DNA of 7,676 nucleotides from an uncultured Lachnospiraceae bacterium (GCA_944376975.1 CALWEE010000070.1:1-7676); one strand, 5' to 3'. Counted from the stretch's first letter, positions 1 through 5,436 are shown. Notes: generated by a model not told the origin, from the sequence alone. Numbers and translations: made by a program.

Positions 1-726
1 CTTTCCGGCTGCGGCAAGACCTATGTGGCGGAAGCGTTCATCCATGAACTGATGGACGTGGGATATAAGTATATCTTCCTTCAGGCTTCCGATATCCTGA
101 GCCGTTACGTGGGCGAGGCGGAAAAGATCGTGGACCGGGTGTTCCAGATGGCCAGGGAAAACGCTCCCTGCGTCGTGTTCATCGACGAGCTGGACGGCCT
201 GTGCAAAAACCGTTCCCTTCCCAATCTGCCCCAGCACGCGGCCACGCTGACCACCGCGTTTTTGACGGCCCACAACCAGATCGCCGATTCCGACTCCCAG
301 GTCATTTTTATCGGAGCGACCAATTATCCGGATCAGCTGGATACGGCCATGCACAACCGGGTCCAGCTGGTGAGGGTATCGCTTCCGCCGAAGGAAGCCC
401 GGGCCCAGGTTTTTGAAAAGGAATTTAAAGGGATCGTCGCCATGGAAGACGACATGGACGGCGCGTGGATGGCGGACCAGACAGAAGGCTACGACTACCG
501 GGATATATGCAAACGGCTCATTCCCGCGGTGAAAGAAAAGATCAGCGACGATCTGATGGAGAAGTATCAGGATGACGCCCTGGCGGTGAACGCGTTGGAC
601 GACGGCAGTTACAGGCTCGGCCGGAAGCTGTTTGAAGCGGCGAGGAAACAGTGCGTGCCGTCGCCGAAAGACGAGTCGGCCATTGACGCCTGGGTACGCC
701 GGTTCAACATTGCCCGGGACGGCTGA
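1..726 (+). CDS. AAA+ ATPase, catalytically competent, 5' end missing
   Basis: The reading frame is open from base 1, so the start codon and N-terminal part lie outside the window; 241 codons are visible. The fragment opens inside Walker A (LSGCGKT, codons 1-7). A pore-loop-like RYVGE follows at codons 35-39, then Walker B (VVFIDE, with Asp62 and Glu63), a sensor-1 Asn at codon 108 (GATNYPDQL), and a candidate arginine finger at codon 120 (MHNR) followed by VSLPPKEAR. This order is typical of classic AAA proteins that remodel or unfold other proteins using ATP. The C-terminal part holds the helical lid (QTEGYDYRDI) and a short tail. The next gene starts 14 bases after the stop and encodes a degenerate relative, so the two are probably co-transcribed and may form one hetero-oligomer. 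I do not recognise the specific family and cannot name the substrate. The AAA+ assignment is secure; the role is inference. Confidence 0.93.
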   Translation, partial: LSGCGKTYVAEAFIHELMDVGYKYIFLQASDILSRYVGEAEKIVDRVFQMARENAPCVVFIDELDGLCKNRSLPNLPQHAATLTTAFLTAHNQIADSDSQVIFIGATNYPDQLDTAMHNRVQLVRVSLPPKEARAQVFEKEFKGIVAMEDDMDGAWMADQTEGYDYRDICKRLIPAVKEKISDDLMEKYQDDALAVNALDDGSYRLGRKLFEAARKQCVPSPKDESAIDAWVRRFNIARDG

Positions 727-740
727 AAGGAGGCGGCGTG

Positions 741-1727
741 ATGGCGTGGCTGAACGATTTCGGAAAGGAAGCGTCCTTCGATCTGTCGGCCGTCTGTGGA
801 CGGAGCGGCTGGAAAACCTTGTTTCGCGGCTGCCTGCCGGAGGGTCAGTTAGATCCGGTCTTTCACGTATCGCCCGCCCAGATGTTCCTTCTCTGGGGAG
901 ACCCAGGCAGCGGAAGAGCCACGTTGTGTGAAGGTCTGGCGGGGGAACTGGCCGGATACGGCTACGGGTTTATCCATATCCCGGCCGTCTTCCTGGCAGG
1001 AGAAAATGAAAAAGAAGCCTGGGAAAATGTCTATGCCCTTGGAGAAGAACTGGCGGCGGCGTTTGAGGACGGAAAAAAGATCTGTCTGTTCCTTGAGGGA
1101 ATGGAAGACCTTTCGGAAAGACGGTCCGCCTGCCGCCTTTTATCCCGGGTCTTTACGGACATTGAAGAAAAGGAGCGTCCGTTCATCCTGACGGCCACGG
1201 CGGACAGGCCGGAAAAGATACCAGGCACTTTGCGCAAAAATATGCTGGCCGGCCGGGTCGGGCCGCCGGGCATACAGTCCAGGAAAGTCTTTTTAAAAAC
1301 CCTTCTGTCCGCCTGCCTGGGACCCGGATCGCCTGCCCTGGAATATATGGCCGGGCAGACGGAAGGCATGGACTACGGCGCTCTGGTGAAACTTGTGGCC
1401 GCGATGCGGATGGCGTGGAAGCAGGAAGCTTTGATCCGATACGGGTTTGACGCCGAGCGGGTATGTCAGGCGGTCCTGCGGGGCGAAGCGCCGATCAGCG
1501 AAAACATGGCCCGGAAGATTGTGGACCGGTTCCGGATGGCTGCCGCGGCCGCTGAAAGAAAGACGGCCCGTCAAAGCGGGATGACCGGTGAAGACCGGGA
1601 AAACGGACCGGCGCCGGAAAGCAGTCAAAAGATGGCGGCCATGGGCGGCAAGGATGGGATAAAAGAAGAAAAAAGCCTGATCGACATCATCGAACATCTG
1701 GATGACCTGAGGGATATCCAGGTATGA
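741..1727 (+). CDS. Degenerate AAA+ ATPase-like protein, paralogue of upstream ATPase
   Basis: This 328-residue protein aligns by eye with the preceding ATPase over its AAA core. The shared lid signature is MAGQTEGMDYGAL (203-215) against MADQTEGYDYRDI upstream. Catalytic positions are changed: the Walker A lysine is Arg59 (GDPGSGRAT, 53-61); the Walker B Asp-Glu pair is Glu119-Gly120; the sensor-1 Asn is Ala154; the arginine-finger position is Met168. ATP hydrolysis is therefore unlikely, and a structural or regulatory subunit role is inferred. About 45 residues of charged, low-complexity sequence (near 267-310) precede a terminal acidic segment, SLIDIIEHLDDLRDIQV. ATG 741 is chosen over GTG 738 because AAGGAGG (727-733) sits 7 bases before ATG but only 4 before GTG. 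The gene follows its paralogue by 14 bases. Function and partner are unknown. Confidence 0.88.
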   Translation: MAWLNDFGKEASFDLSAVCGRSGWKTLFRGCLPEGQLDPVFHVSPAQMFLLWGDPGSGRATLCEGLAGELAGYGYGFIHIPAVFLAGENEKEAWENVYALGEELAAAFEDGKKICLFLEGMEDLSERRSACRLLSRVFTDIEEKERPFILTATADRPEKIPGTLRKNMLAGRVGPPGIQSRKVFLKTLLSACLGPGSPALEYMAGQTEGMDYGALVKLVAAMRMAWKQEALIRYGFDAERVCQAVLRGEAPISENMARKIVDRFRMAAAAAERKTARQSGMTGEDRENGPAPESSQKMAAMGGKDGIKEEKSLIDIIEHLDDLRDIQV

Positions 1728-1743
1728 AGCCGGTGAAAAACGA

Positions 1744-1772
1744 TGGTCAGATCGGATGATCTGTGATAAAAT
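1744..1772 (+). promoter_or_regulatory. Sigma-A promoter with extended -10 for the ABC transporter operon
   Basis: A -35-like TGGTCA (1744-1749, 4 of 6 matches to TTGACA) is separated by 17 bases from TAAAAT (1767-1772, 5 of 6 matches to TATAAT). TG at 1764-1765 sits one base before the -10, which makes it an extended -10. Transcription would begin near 1779, leaving a leader of about 20 bases before the ABC ATPase start. No terminator separates the AAA genes from this point, so read-through from upstream is also possible. Confidence 0.6.
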
Positions 1773-1796
1773 GTCTCCAAAGACAGTAAAGGAGAC
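1773..1796 (+). promoter_or_regulatory. Inverted repeat covering the ribosome-binding site
   Basis: GTCTCC (1773-1778) and GGAGAC (1791-1796) are perfect inverted arms around a 12-base loop, and a T·G pair can extend the stem outward by one. The right arm contains the GGAG of the ABC ATPase ribosome-binding site (AAAGGAG, 1788-1794). In RNA read through from upstream the hairpin could hide the site. RNA started near 1779 would lack the left arm. The structure is visible in the sequence; the function is inferred. Confidence 0.4.
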
Positions 1797-1800
1797 GGCC

Positions 1801-2508
1801 ATGCGTTTTATTATCAGACATTTATCAAAACATTTTGGAAAAAAACAGGTTTTAAAAGATGTGGATTTCGCCTTTGAAAGCGGTAAGATATATGGTTTGC
1901 TGGGCAGGAACGGTGCGGGAAAGACCACGCTGTTCAACTGCCTGAACCGGGATCTGAAAGTGGACGGAGGCGATTTTTGTATTGAAGAAGATGGAAAAGA
2001 GCGTTCAGTGACGGCCACCGATATCGGGTATGTCCTGTCCACGCCTACGGTCCCGGAATTTCTCACCGGCCGGGAATTTCTAAAGTTTTTCCTGGATATC
2101 AACAGGGACAGCGTGCGTGCGGACCGGTCCATCGACGATTATTTTGAGGAACTGAGCATTGAACCGGAGGACAGGGACAAGCTTCTGAAAGATTATTCCC
2201 ACGGAATGAAGAACAAGATGCAGATGCTCATCAATATCATAGCCCGGCCGAACGTCCTGCTCTTGGATGAGCCGCTGACTTCTCTGGACGTGGTCGTGGC
2301 CGAGGAGATGAAAACCCTGCTCCGTTCTTTGAAAAAGGACCGGGTGACCATCTTTTCCACCCATATCATGGACCTGGCGCTGGATCTGTGCGATGAGATC
2401 GTGCTTTTAAACCATGGGGAACTGGAGGCCATACCCAAAGAAAACCTGGACAATGACGAATTTAAGACCCGTATCATCGACGCGTTAAGGGAGGAAGACC
2501 ATGAATAG
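1801..2508 (+). CDS. ABC transporter ATP-binding protein
   Basis: This is a 235-residue cytoplasmic nucleotide-binding subunit of normal size for an ABC-2-type system. Walker A is GRNGAGKTT (35-43), Walker B is LLLDEP (153-158), the D-loop is SLDV (161-164) and the switch histidine is His188 (STHIMD). The signature is the unusual YSHGMK (132-137) in place of LSGGQ, and the usual Q-loop glutamine is not evident (GYVLSTP, 76-82). ATG 1801 is chosen because AAAGGAG (1788-1794) lies 6 bases upstream; an in-frame ATG at 1756 has no such site and lies upstream of the predicted transcription start. The permease gene overlaps the 3' end by 8 bases, so the two form one transporter that couples ATP hydrolysis to movement of an unknown substrate across the membrane. 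The divergent motifs are common in exporter and multidrug/bacteriocin-type ATPases, so activity is expected. The family assignment is very secure; the substrate is not known. Confidence 0.95.
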   Translation: MRFIIRHLSKHFGKKQVLKDVDFAFESGKIYGLLGRNGAGKTTLFNCLNRDLKVDGGDFCIEEDGKERSVTATDIGYVLSTPTVPEFLTGREFLKFFLDINRDSVRADRSIDDYFEELSIEPEDRDKLLKDYSHGMKNKMQMLINIIARPNVLLLDEPLTSLDVVVAEEMKTLLRSLKKDRVTIFSTHIMDLALDLCDEIVLLNHGELEAIPKENLDNDEFKTRIIDALREEDHE

Positions 2509-4072
2509 GACATTCCGTATTTCTTTCGCGCTGAAAAATACATACCGGGTCAACAGCATCATCTATTCCCTGAAGCAGATCCCTTTTTTCGGGAAGCTTC
2601 TGCCGGATCGGGCTTATGGCGTGAAAGGGCTGAAATATTTTGCCAATATCCTGTCCATCGTGTGGGAGATCCTTTCCATTTTCCTCGGAAAGTTTTTGTA
2701 CATCGCCCTGATGGTCTTTGGCCTGGGTTCGCTGTACGGCGCGATGCCGCCGGACCGGGTGTGTACGCATATTTTTTTCTTTCTGACGGTGATCGGCGCG
2801 TTTGCCAACACCTATATGTTTAATCCGTCCCGGGACAGATATTACGCCCTCATCCTTATGCGCATGGACGCCAGAGCGTACGCCCTGTCCCATTACATAT
2901 ACGCCATGATCAAAGTGCTCGTGGGCTTTTTGCCCTTTACTCTGATCTATGGCAAGATGGCCGGCGCGCCCCTGTGGTTCTGTCTGCTGTCCCCGTTTTT
3001 TGTGGCGGGGCTGAAGATGACCGTTGTCATGATCGATCTGATGGATTACGAGCGCAGCGGACGGGCGGCCAATGAAAACCGGCTGGGCAAAGCCGGATGG
3101 ATCCTCCTGTTTGTCCTTCTGGCGGCGGCCTACGGCCTGCCTGCCCTGGAGTTTGTCCTGCCGGTACCGGTCATGGCGGCGCTGATGATCGGGTCGGTCT
3201 GTTCCGGCCTGGCGTCCATATGGAAGATCGCCACATTCGCCTTTTACGGGGAAATGTACAAAGATATCCTTGCCCAGTCCATGTATCAGATGGAAGTCGC
3301 GATGGACGCGGCAAAAACAAGCAATCAGAAGATGATCTCGACAGATACCCGCATACAAAGCCGGAAGAAAGGGTTTGAATATCTGAACGAACTGTTCATC
3401 AAACGTCACCGAAAGATACTCTGGCGGTCGTCCCTGCGCCTGACGGCTGTGTGCGCCGTCATCATCCTGGGCATGCTGCTTGCCTTTCGGCTCCAGCCGG
3501 CCCTGCGTATCCGGATCAACCAGGTGATCATGGTCTTTCTGCCCTATTTCGTGTTCATCATGTACGCCATCAACCGGGGGACCGGTTTTACCCGGGCGCT
3601 GTTCATGAACTGCGATCACAGCCTGCTGACCTATTCGTTTTTCAAGGAACCGAAGATGGTCCTGAAGCTGTTCCGTATCCGGCTGAGGGAGATCATCAAG
3701 ATCAACCTGCTCCCCGCGGCTGTGCTGGGAGGCGGACTCGCGCTCCTTCTTTACGCGTCCGGCGGTACGGACCGGCCCATCGAGTATGGCATCCTGTTCG
3801 TCTCCATTGTCTGTATGAGCGTGTTTTTCTCCGTTCATTACCTGACGATATATTATCTGCTCCAGCCCTACAACGCGGCGACCGATATGAAAAGCGGAAC
3901 GTATCAGATCGTTCTGTCCGCCACGTATCTGGTCTGCTTTTTCATGATGCGGCTGCGGATGCCGATCCTTATCTTCGGATGTATCTGCATCGCTTTTTCT
4001 GTTTTGTACTGCGTGGTGGCCTGCCTGCTCGTCTACCGGCTGGCGCCTAAAACGTTCCGGCTGCGAAACTAA
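2501..4072 (+). CDS. ABC transporter permease, about 12 membrane helices
   Basis: This 523-residue integral membrane protein has hydrophobic segments near residues 48-78, 88-106, 133-150, 155-178, 200-220, 222-245, 312-329, 340-357, 402-419, 427-451, 467-482 and 488-512. They fall into two sets of about six, separated by a polar, probably cytoplasmic loop near 250-310. It therefore looks like a fused two-half membrane subunit working with the ATPase just upstream. The start ATG overlaps the end of the ATPase gene by 8 bases and has a strong AGGGAGG (2488-2494) 6 bases before it, which suggests coupled translation. The N-terminal style, with basic and aromatic residues followed by a long amphipathic stretch, resembles ABC permeases common in Clostridia. 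No regulator or substrate-indicating gene lies beside it. The permease assignment rests on topology and partner; the substrate is unknown. Confidence 0.9.
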   Translation: MNRTFRISFALKNTYRVNSIIYSLKQIPFFGKLLPDRAYGVKGLKYFANILSIVWEILSIFLGKFLYIALMVFGLGSLYGAMPPDRVCTHIFFFLTVIGAFANTYMFNPSRDRYYALILMRMDARAYALSHYIYAMIKVLVGFLPFTLIYGKMAGAPLWFCLLSPFFVAGLKMTVVMIDLMDYERSGRAANENRLGKAGWILLFVLLAAAYGLPALEFVLPVPVMAALMIGSVCSGLASIWKIATFAFYGEMYKDILAQSMYQMEVAMDAAKTSNQKMISTDTRIQSRKKGFEYLNELFIKRHRKILWRSSLRLTAVCAVIILGMLLAFRLQPALRIRINQVIMVFLPYFVFIMYAINRGTGFTRALFMNCDHSLLTYSFFKEPKMVLKLFRIRLREIIKINLLPAAVLGGGLALLLYASGGTDRPIEYGILFVSIVCMSVFFSVHYLTIYYLLQPYNAATDMKSGTYQIVLSATYLVCFFMMRLRMPILIFGCICIAFSVLYCVVACLLVYRLAPKTFRLRN

Positions 4073-4126
4073 GGGCTATTGGAGCGCCTGTCCGATAAAA
4101 AAGTGTAAAAAATGTGAAAATAGAGA

Positions 4127-4154
4127 TGAATTCAGTTTACAACTGTGATACAAT
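4127..4154 (+). promoter_or_regulatory. Extended -10 promoter for the 137-residue protein gene
   Basis: TACAAT (4149-4154, 5 of 6 matches) is preceded by TG at 4146-4147 with one base between, an extended -10. The -35 region is poor (TGAATT, 4127-4132, spacer 16), which an extended -10 can tolerate. AT-rich sequence at 4095-4122 could act as an UP element. Transcription would begin near 4161, just before the ribosome-binding site AAGGGGG (4162-4168), so the leader would be very short. Confidence 0.55.
4133..4148 (+). promoter_or_regulatory. Palindromic operator-like site, BlaI/MecI/CopY style
   Basis: CAGTT-TAC-AACTG (4133-4145) is a perfect inverted repeat with 5-base arms. Overlapping it, TACAACTGTG (4138-4147) resembles the TACA-N2-TGTA core bound by BlaI/MecI/CopY-family repressors, with one mismatch. 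The site lies in the promoter spacer against the -10, where a bound protein would block RNA polymerase. No repressor gene of this type is in the window. The palindrome is directly visible; assignment to that family is tentative. Confidence 0.35.
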
Positions 4155-4177
4155 AAAGCAGAAGGGGGCTGATTTCA

Positions 4178-4591
4178 ATGACAGTAGGCAAGATGATCTA
4201 TTCCACGGTTTTGCTGGCGTGCGCGGTGATCTCCGGATATCTGACAGCGCGGGCGTCCAGGCAGGATGAAGGGACCATGGAGGCGGGCGAAAACAAGGGC
4301 CAGGCTTTCGATAAAAAGAAAGGGTTTTCCTGGTTTGGCAGGGAGAGCCGCATCGGTTCCGATCTGACCCAGGGAGAGATCGTCATTCCGCAGGGAGCCA
4401 TGGAAAAAGCCACGGATCACCCGGAAGCGGTCGTTGTCGTGTTCCTCGATAAGATGAAAGAGATCATCCCTTATGAGAAGAAAGATATCACCTACGAACT
4501 TTCGGAAGACGGGTGGTATGGCTTTTTCGCTCTGGACGCCAATAAAAAGATGACCGAGATCTCCCGGACAGCGCTGGCGCAGCGCGTATGA
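4178..4591 (+). CDS. Small exported or membrane-anchored protein of unknown function
   Basis: The 137-residue product starts with a short positive region (Lys5) and a hydrophobic stretch (residues 6-22), followed by A-R-A (24-26), which could be a signal-peptidase site. If it is not cleaved, the segment anchors the protein with its C-terminus outside. The remainder is charged: a Lys/Glu-rich linker (31-60) and a compact C-terminal part (about 65-130) containing VVVVFLDKM, YELSEDGWYGFFALD and a final TEISRTALAQRV, suggesting a small folded domain. I do not recognise the family. The start is supported by AAGGGGG (4162-4168), 9 bases upstream of ATG. It has its own promoter and is closed by a strong terminator, so it is a single-gene unit, possibly controlled by the palindrome overlapping its promoter. 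A Cys at 15 looks superficially like a lipobox, but the hydrophobic run continues past it. Confidence 0.75.
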   Translation: MTVGKMIYSTVLLACAVISGYLTARASRQDEGTMEAGENKGQAFDKKKGFSWFGRESRIGSDLTQGEIVIPQGAMEKATDHPEAVVVVFLDKMKEIIPYEKKDITYELSEDGWYGFFALDANKKMTEISRTALAQRV

Positions 4592-4614
4592 TCCCTTTAT
4601 AAGATAAGCGAAAG

Positions 4615-4660
4615 AAAACCTTCAGACGTGTCGAAAGGCCGGCGTCTGAAGGTTTTTTTA
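4615..4660 (+). terminator. Strong intrinsic terminator
   Basis: CCTTCAGACG (4619-4628) pairs perfectly with CGTCTGAAGG (4643-4652) around a 14-base loop and is followed by seven T residues (4653-4659). Four A residues before the left arm extend the pairing and would allow termination from the opposite strand too. It ends the transcript of the 137-residue protein gene. Confidence 0.93.
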
Positions 4661-4734
4661 CGGAGAGGCCAGACCTGTTTTTGTGGCATAAAAGACGCGA
4701 TTGGCATAGGATAAAAGAAAAAAGGGTTTGAAAT

Positions 4735-5214
4735 ATGGCATATGAAACCTATCGGCAGGTGACGGGGACCATACGGGACATATCGAGAGGAGACGACTGC
4801 TGCCGGCTGCTGGTCTCTGTCATGACAGACAAGGAAATGGTCCAGTTCGTTGTTTCCCAGGACACACAGATCATCGACTCCGCGCGGCTGCGCAACGGCA
4901 TGAAGATCGCCGCTTTTTACGATGAAAACCTTCCCACGCCCGCCGTTTATCCGCCCCGTTACCAGGCGGAGCTGATCGCGGCCCTGAGACGGGATCAGCA
5001 TGTCCGGCTGGCATATTTTGACAACGATCTTGTATCCGACGATCAGACGCTCAAACTGAACCTGACGCCTTTTACCCATGTGGTGACGCTGAACGGGCAG
5101 CGGTTTACGTGCAGGCCGGCGGATATGGAACTGCTTGTCTACTACACGACGGCCACGTTCAGCATTCCCGCCCAGACGACGCCTCAGAAGATCGTCGTTC
5201 TCTGCCCGGAATAA
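4735..5214 (+). CDS. Conserved-looking 159-residue protein with apparent internal duplication
   Basis: This is a soluble 159-residue protein with no signal peptide or membrane segment, rich in alternating hydrophobic residues that suggest beta strands. Two parts look alike: TQIID...GMKIAAFYD...YPPRYQAELI (44-81) and THVVT...DMELLVYYT...TTPQKIVVL (114-156). This suggests two copies of one small beta-barrel or OB-like module. The first copy is preceded by VTGTIRDIS (9-17) and a Cys-Cys pair (22-23); further Cys residues are at 126 and 157. Proteins of this general style occur in Clostridia without known function, and I cannot name a role. The ATG has a modest site (AAAGGG, 4721-4726) 8 bases upstream, and no convincing promoter is visible between the preceding terminator and the start. 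It is a single gene between two terminators. Confidence 0.8.
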   Translation: MAYETYRQVTGTIRDISRGDDCCRLLVSVMTDKEMVQFVVSQDTQIIDSARLRNGMKIAAFYDENLPTPAVYPPRYQAELIAALRRDQHVRLAYFDNDLVSDDQTLKLNLTPFTHVVTLNGQRFTCRPADMELLVYYTTATFSIPAQTTPQKIVVLCPE

Positions 5215-5227
5215 AAAATATATTTTT
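5214..5227. repeat. AT-only palindrome just after the stop codon
   Basis: AAAAATATATTTTT is a perfect 14-base palindrome overlapping the end of the preceding stop codon. It has no GC pairs and no loop, so it is unlikely to act as a terminator. It may simply reflect AT-rich intergenic sequence. Confidence 0.5.
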
Positions 5228-5257
5228 ACCCTTGCGTGAAAGAGAAGTCCATGGTAA

Positions 5258-5274
5258 GTTAGTAATGTATAACT
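5258..5274 (+). repeat. GTTAG-N4-GTATAAC operator-like repeat, copy 1
   Basis: GTTAGTAATGTATAACT matches copy 2 at 13 of 17 positions. It is a partial inverted repeat (GTTA at one end, TAAC at the other). It also contains TATAAC (5268-5273), which could serve as a -10 although no good -35 is present. It lies 94 bases before copy 2 and upstream of the hairpins. Confidence 0.45.
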
Positions 5275-5310
5275 GCCTGCCGCCATCAAAAGAAAGGGTG
5301 GCGGCGGGCA
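5274..5310 (+). other. GC-rich hairpin in the leader
   Basis: TGCCTGCCGCCA (5274-5285) pairs with TGGCGGCGGGCA (5299-5310) to form a 12-pair stem with one T·G wobble and a 13-base loop. A residues rather than T residues follow it, so alone it is not an intrinsic terminator on the + strand. It lies directly before a second hairpin that does end in T residues. Confidence 0.75.
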
Positions 5311-5341
5311 AAAAAGGATCTGAGAGGTGGATTCTTTTTTT
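5310..5341 (+). terminator. AT-rich intrinsic terminator
   Basis: AAAAAAGGATC (5310-5320) pairs with GATTCTTTTTT (5330-5340), with one G·T wobble and a 9-base loop, and a T run continues to 5341. The A and T runs make it able to act in both directions. It likely ends transcription from the 159-residue protein gene about 120 bases after its stop, or acts as an attenuator if transcription starts upstream. Confidence 0.65.
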
Positions 5342-5351
5342 AAGGCCGGTA

Positions 5352-5368
5352 GTTAGACACGTATAACC
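5352..5368 (+). repeat. GTTAG-N4-GTATAAC operator-like repeat, copy 2
   Basis: GTTAGACACGTATAACC reads as GTTAGAC-AC-GTATAAC, an inverted repeat with 6 of 7 matching half-site positions. It matches copy 3 at 15 of 17 positions. The geometry is that of a dimeric repressor site, for example of the TetR type, but no regulator gene is in the window. Confidence 0.65.
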
Positions 5369-5370
5369 AG

Positions 5371-5384
5371 ATATCCGCGGATAT
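5371..5384. repeat. Perfect 14-base palindrome between operator-like repeats
   Basis: ATATCCGCGGATAT is a perfect palindrome set exactly between copies 2 and 3 of the GTTAG motif. Flanking TAACC (5364-5368) and GGTTA (5386-5390) extend the symmetry with a small asymmetric gap. It could be a separate protein-binding site or part of a larger hairpin. Confidence 0.6.
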
Positions 5385-5386
5385 GG

Positions 5387-5403
5387 GTTAGACGCATATA
5401 ACC
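5387..5403 (+). repeat. GTTAG-N4-ATATAAC operator-like repeat, copy 3
   Basis: GTTAGACGCATATAACC lies 35 bases after copy 2 and about 20 bases before the ribosome-binding site AGGAG (5423-5427) of the CydD-like gene. With its preceding G it forms GGTTA-N8-TAACC. A bound regulator here would overlap any promoter for the exporter genes. Confidence 0.65.
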
Positions 5404-5436
5404 GGAAAGATAAAAAACCTACAGGAGTGAAAACGC

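Noticed and set aside
1293..2132. A 279-codon minus-strand frame spanning the AAA/ABC junction
   Set aside because: It crosses a supported promoter and two supported + strand genes, and its product shows no domain.
2474..3838. A 454-codon open frame on the minus strand opposite the permease gene
   Set aside because: Its product is rich in His, Gln, Asp and Arg with no recognisable domain, as expected from reading a membrane-protein gene backwards. The + strand frame has a clear start, topology and ATPase partner.
4211..4222. LLAC (residues 12-15) as a lipoprotein lipobox in the 137-residue protein
   Set aside because: The hydrophobic stretch before Cys15 is too short and continues well past it, so a membrane anchor or ordinary signal peptide fits better.
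4705..4713. CATAGGATA resembling a mother-cell sporulation -10 (CATANNNTA)
   Set aside because: No suitable -35 element lies at the expected distance, so the match is too short to support a promoter call.
5214..5227. AAAAATATATTTTT as a terminator
   Set aside because: It has no GC pairs and no loop; a much better terminator lies about 90 bases downstream.
4597..5289. A 230-codon minus-strand frame over the 159-residue protein gene
   Set aside because: It runs through terminator hairpins at both ends, and its product is unlike any family I recognise, while the + frame shows an internal repeat and a strand-like pattern.
5291..5310. GGGTGGCGGCGGG resembling the T-box antiterminator motif
   Set aside because: A T-box needs GGGTGGNACCGCG and a large stem I with a specifier loop upstream. 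The ACCGCG part is absent, the motif is one arm of a simple hairpin, and the downstream gene is not an aminoacyl-tRNA or amino-acid gene of the usual type.
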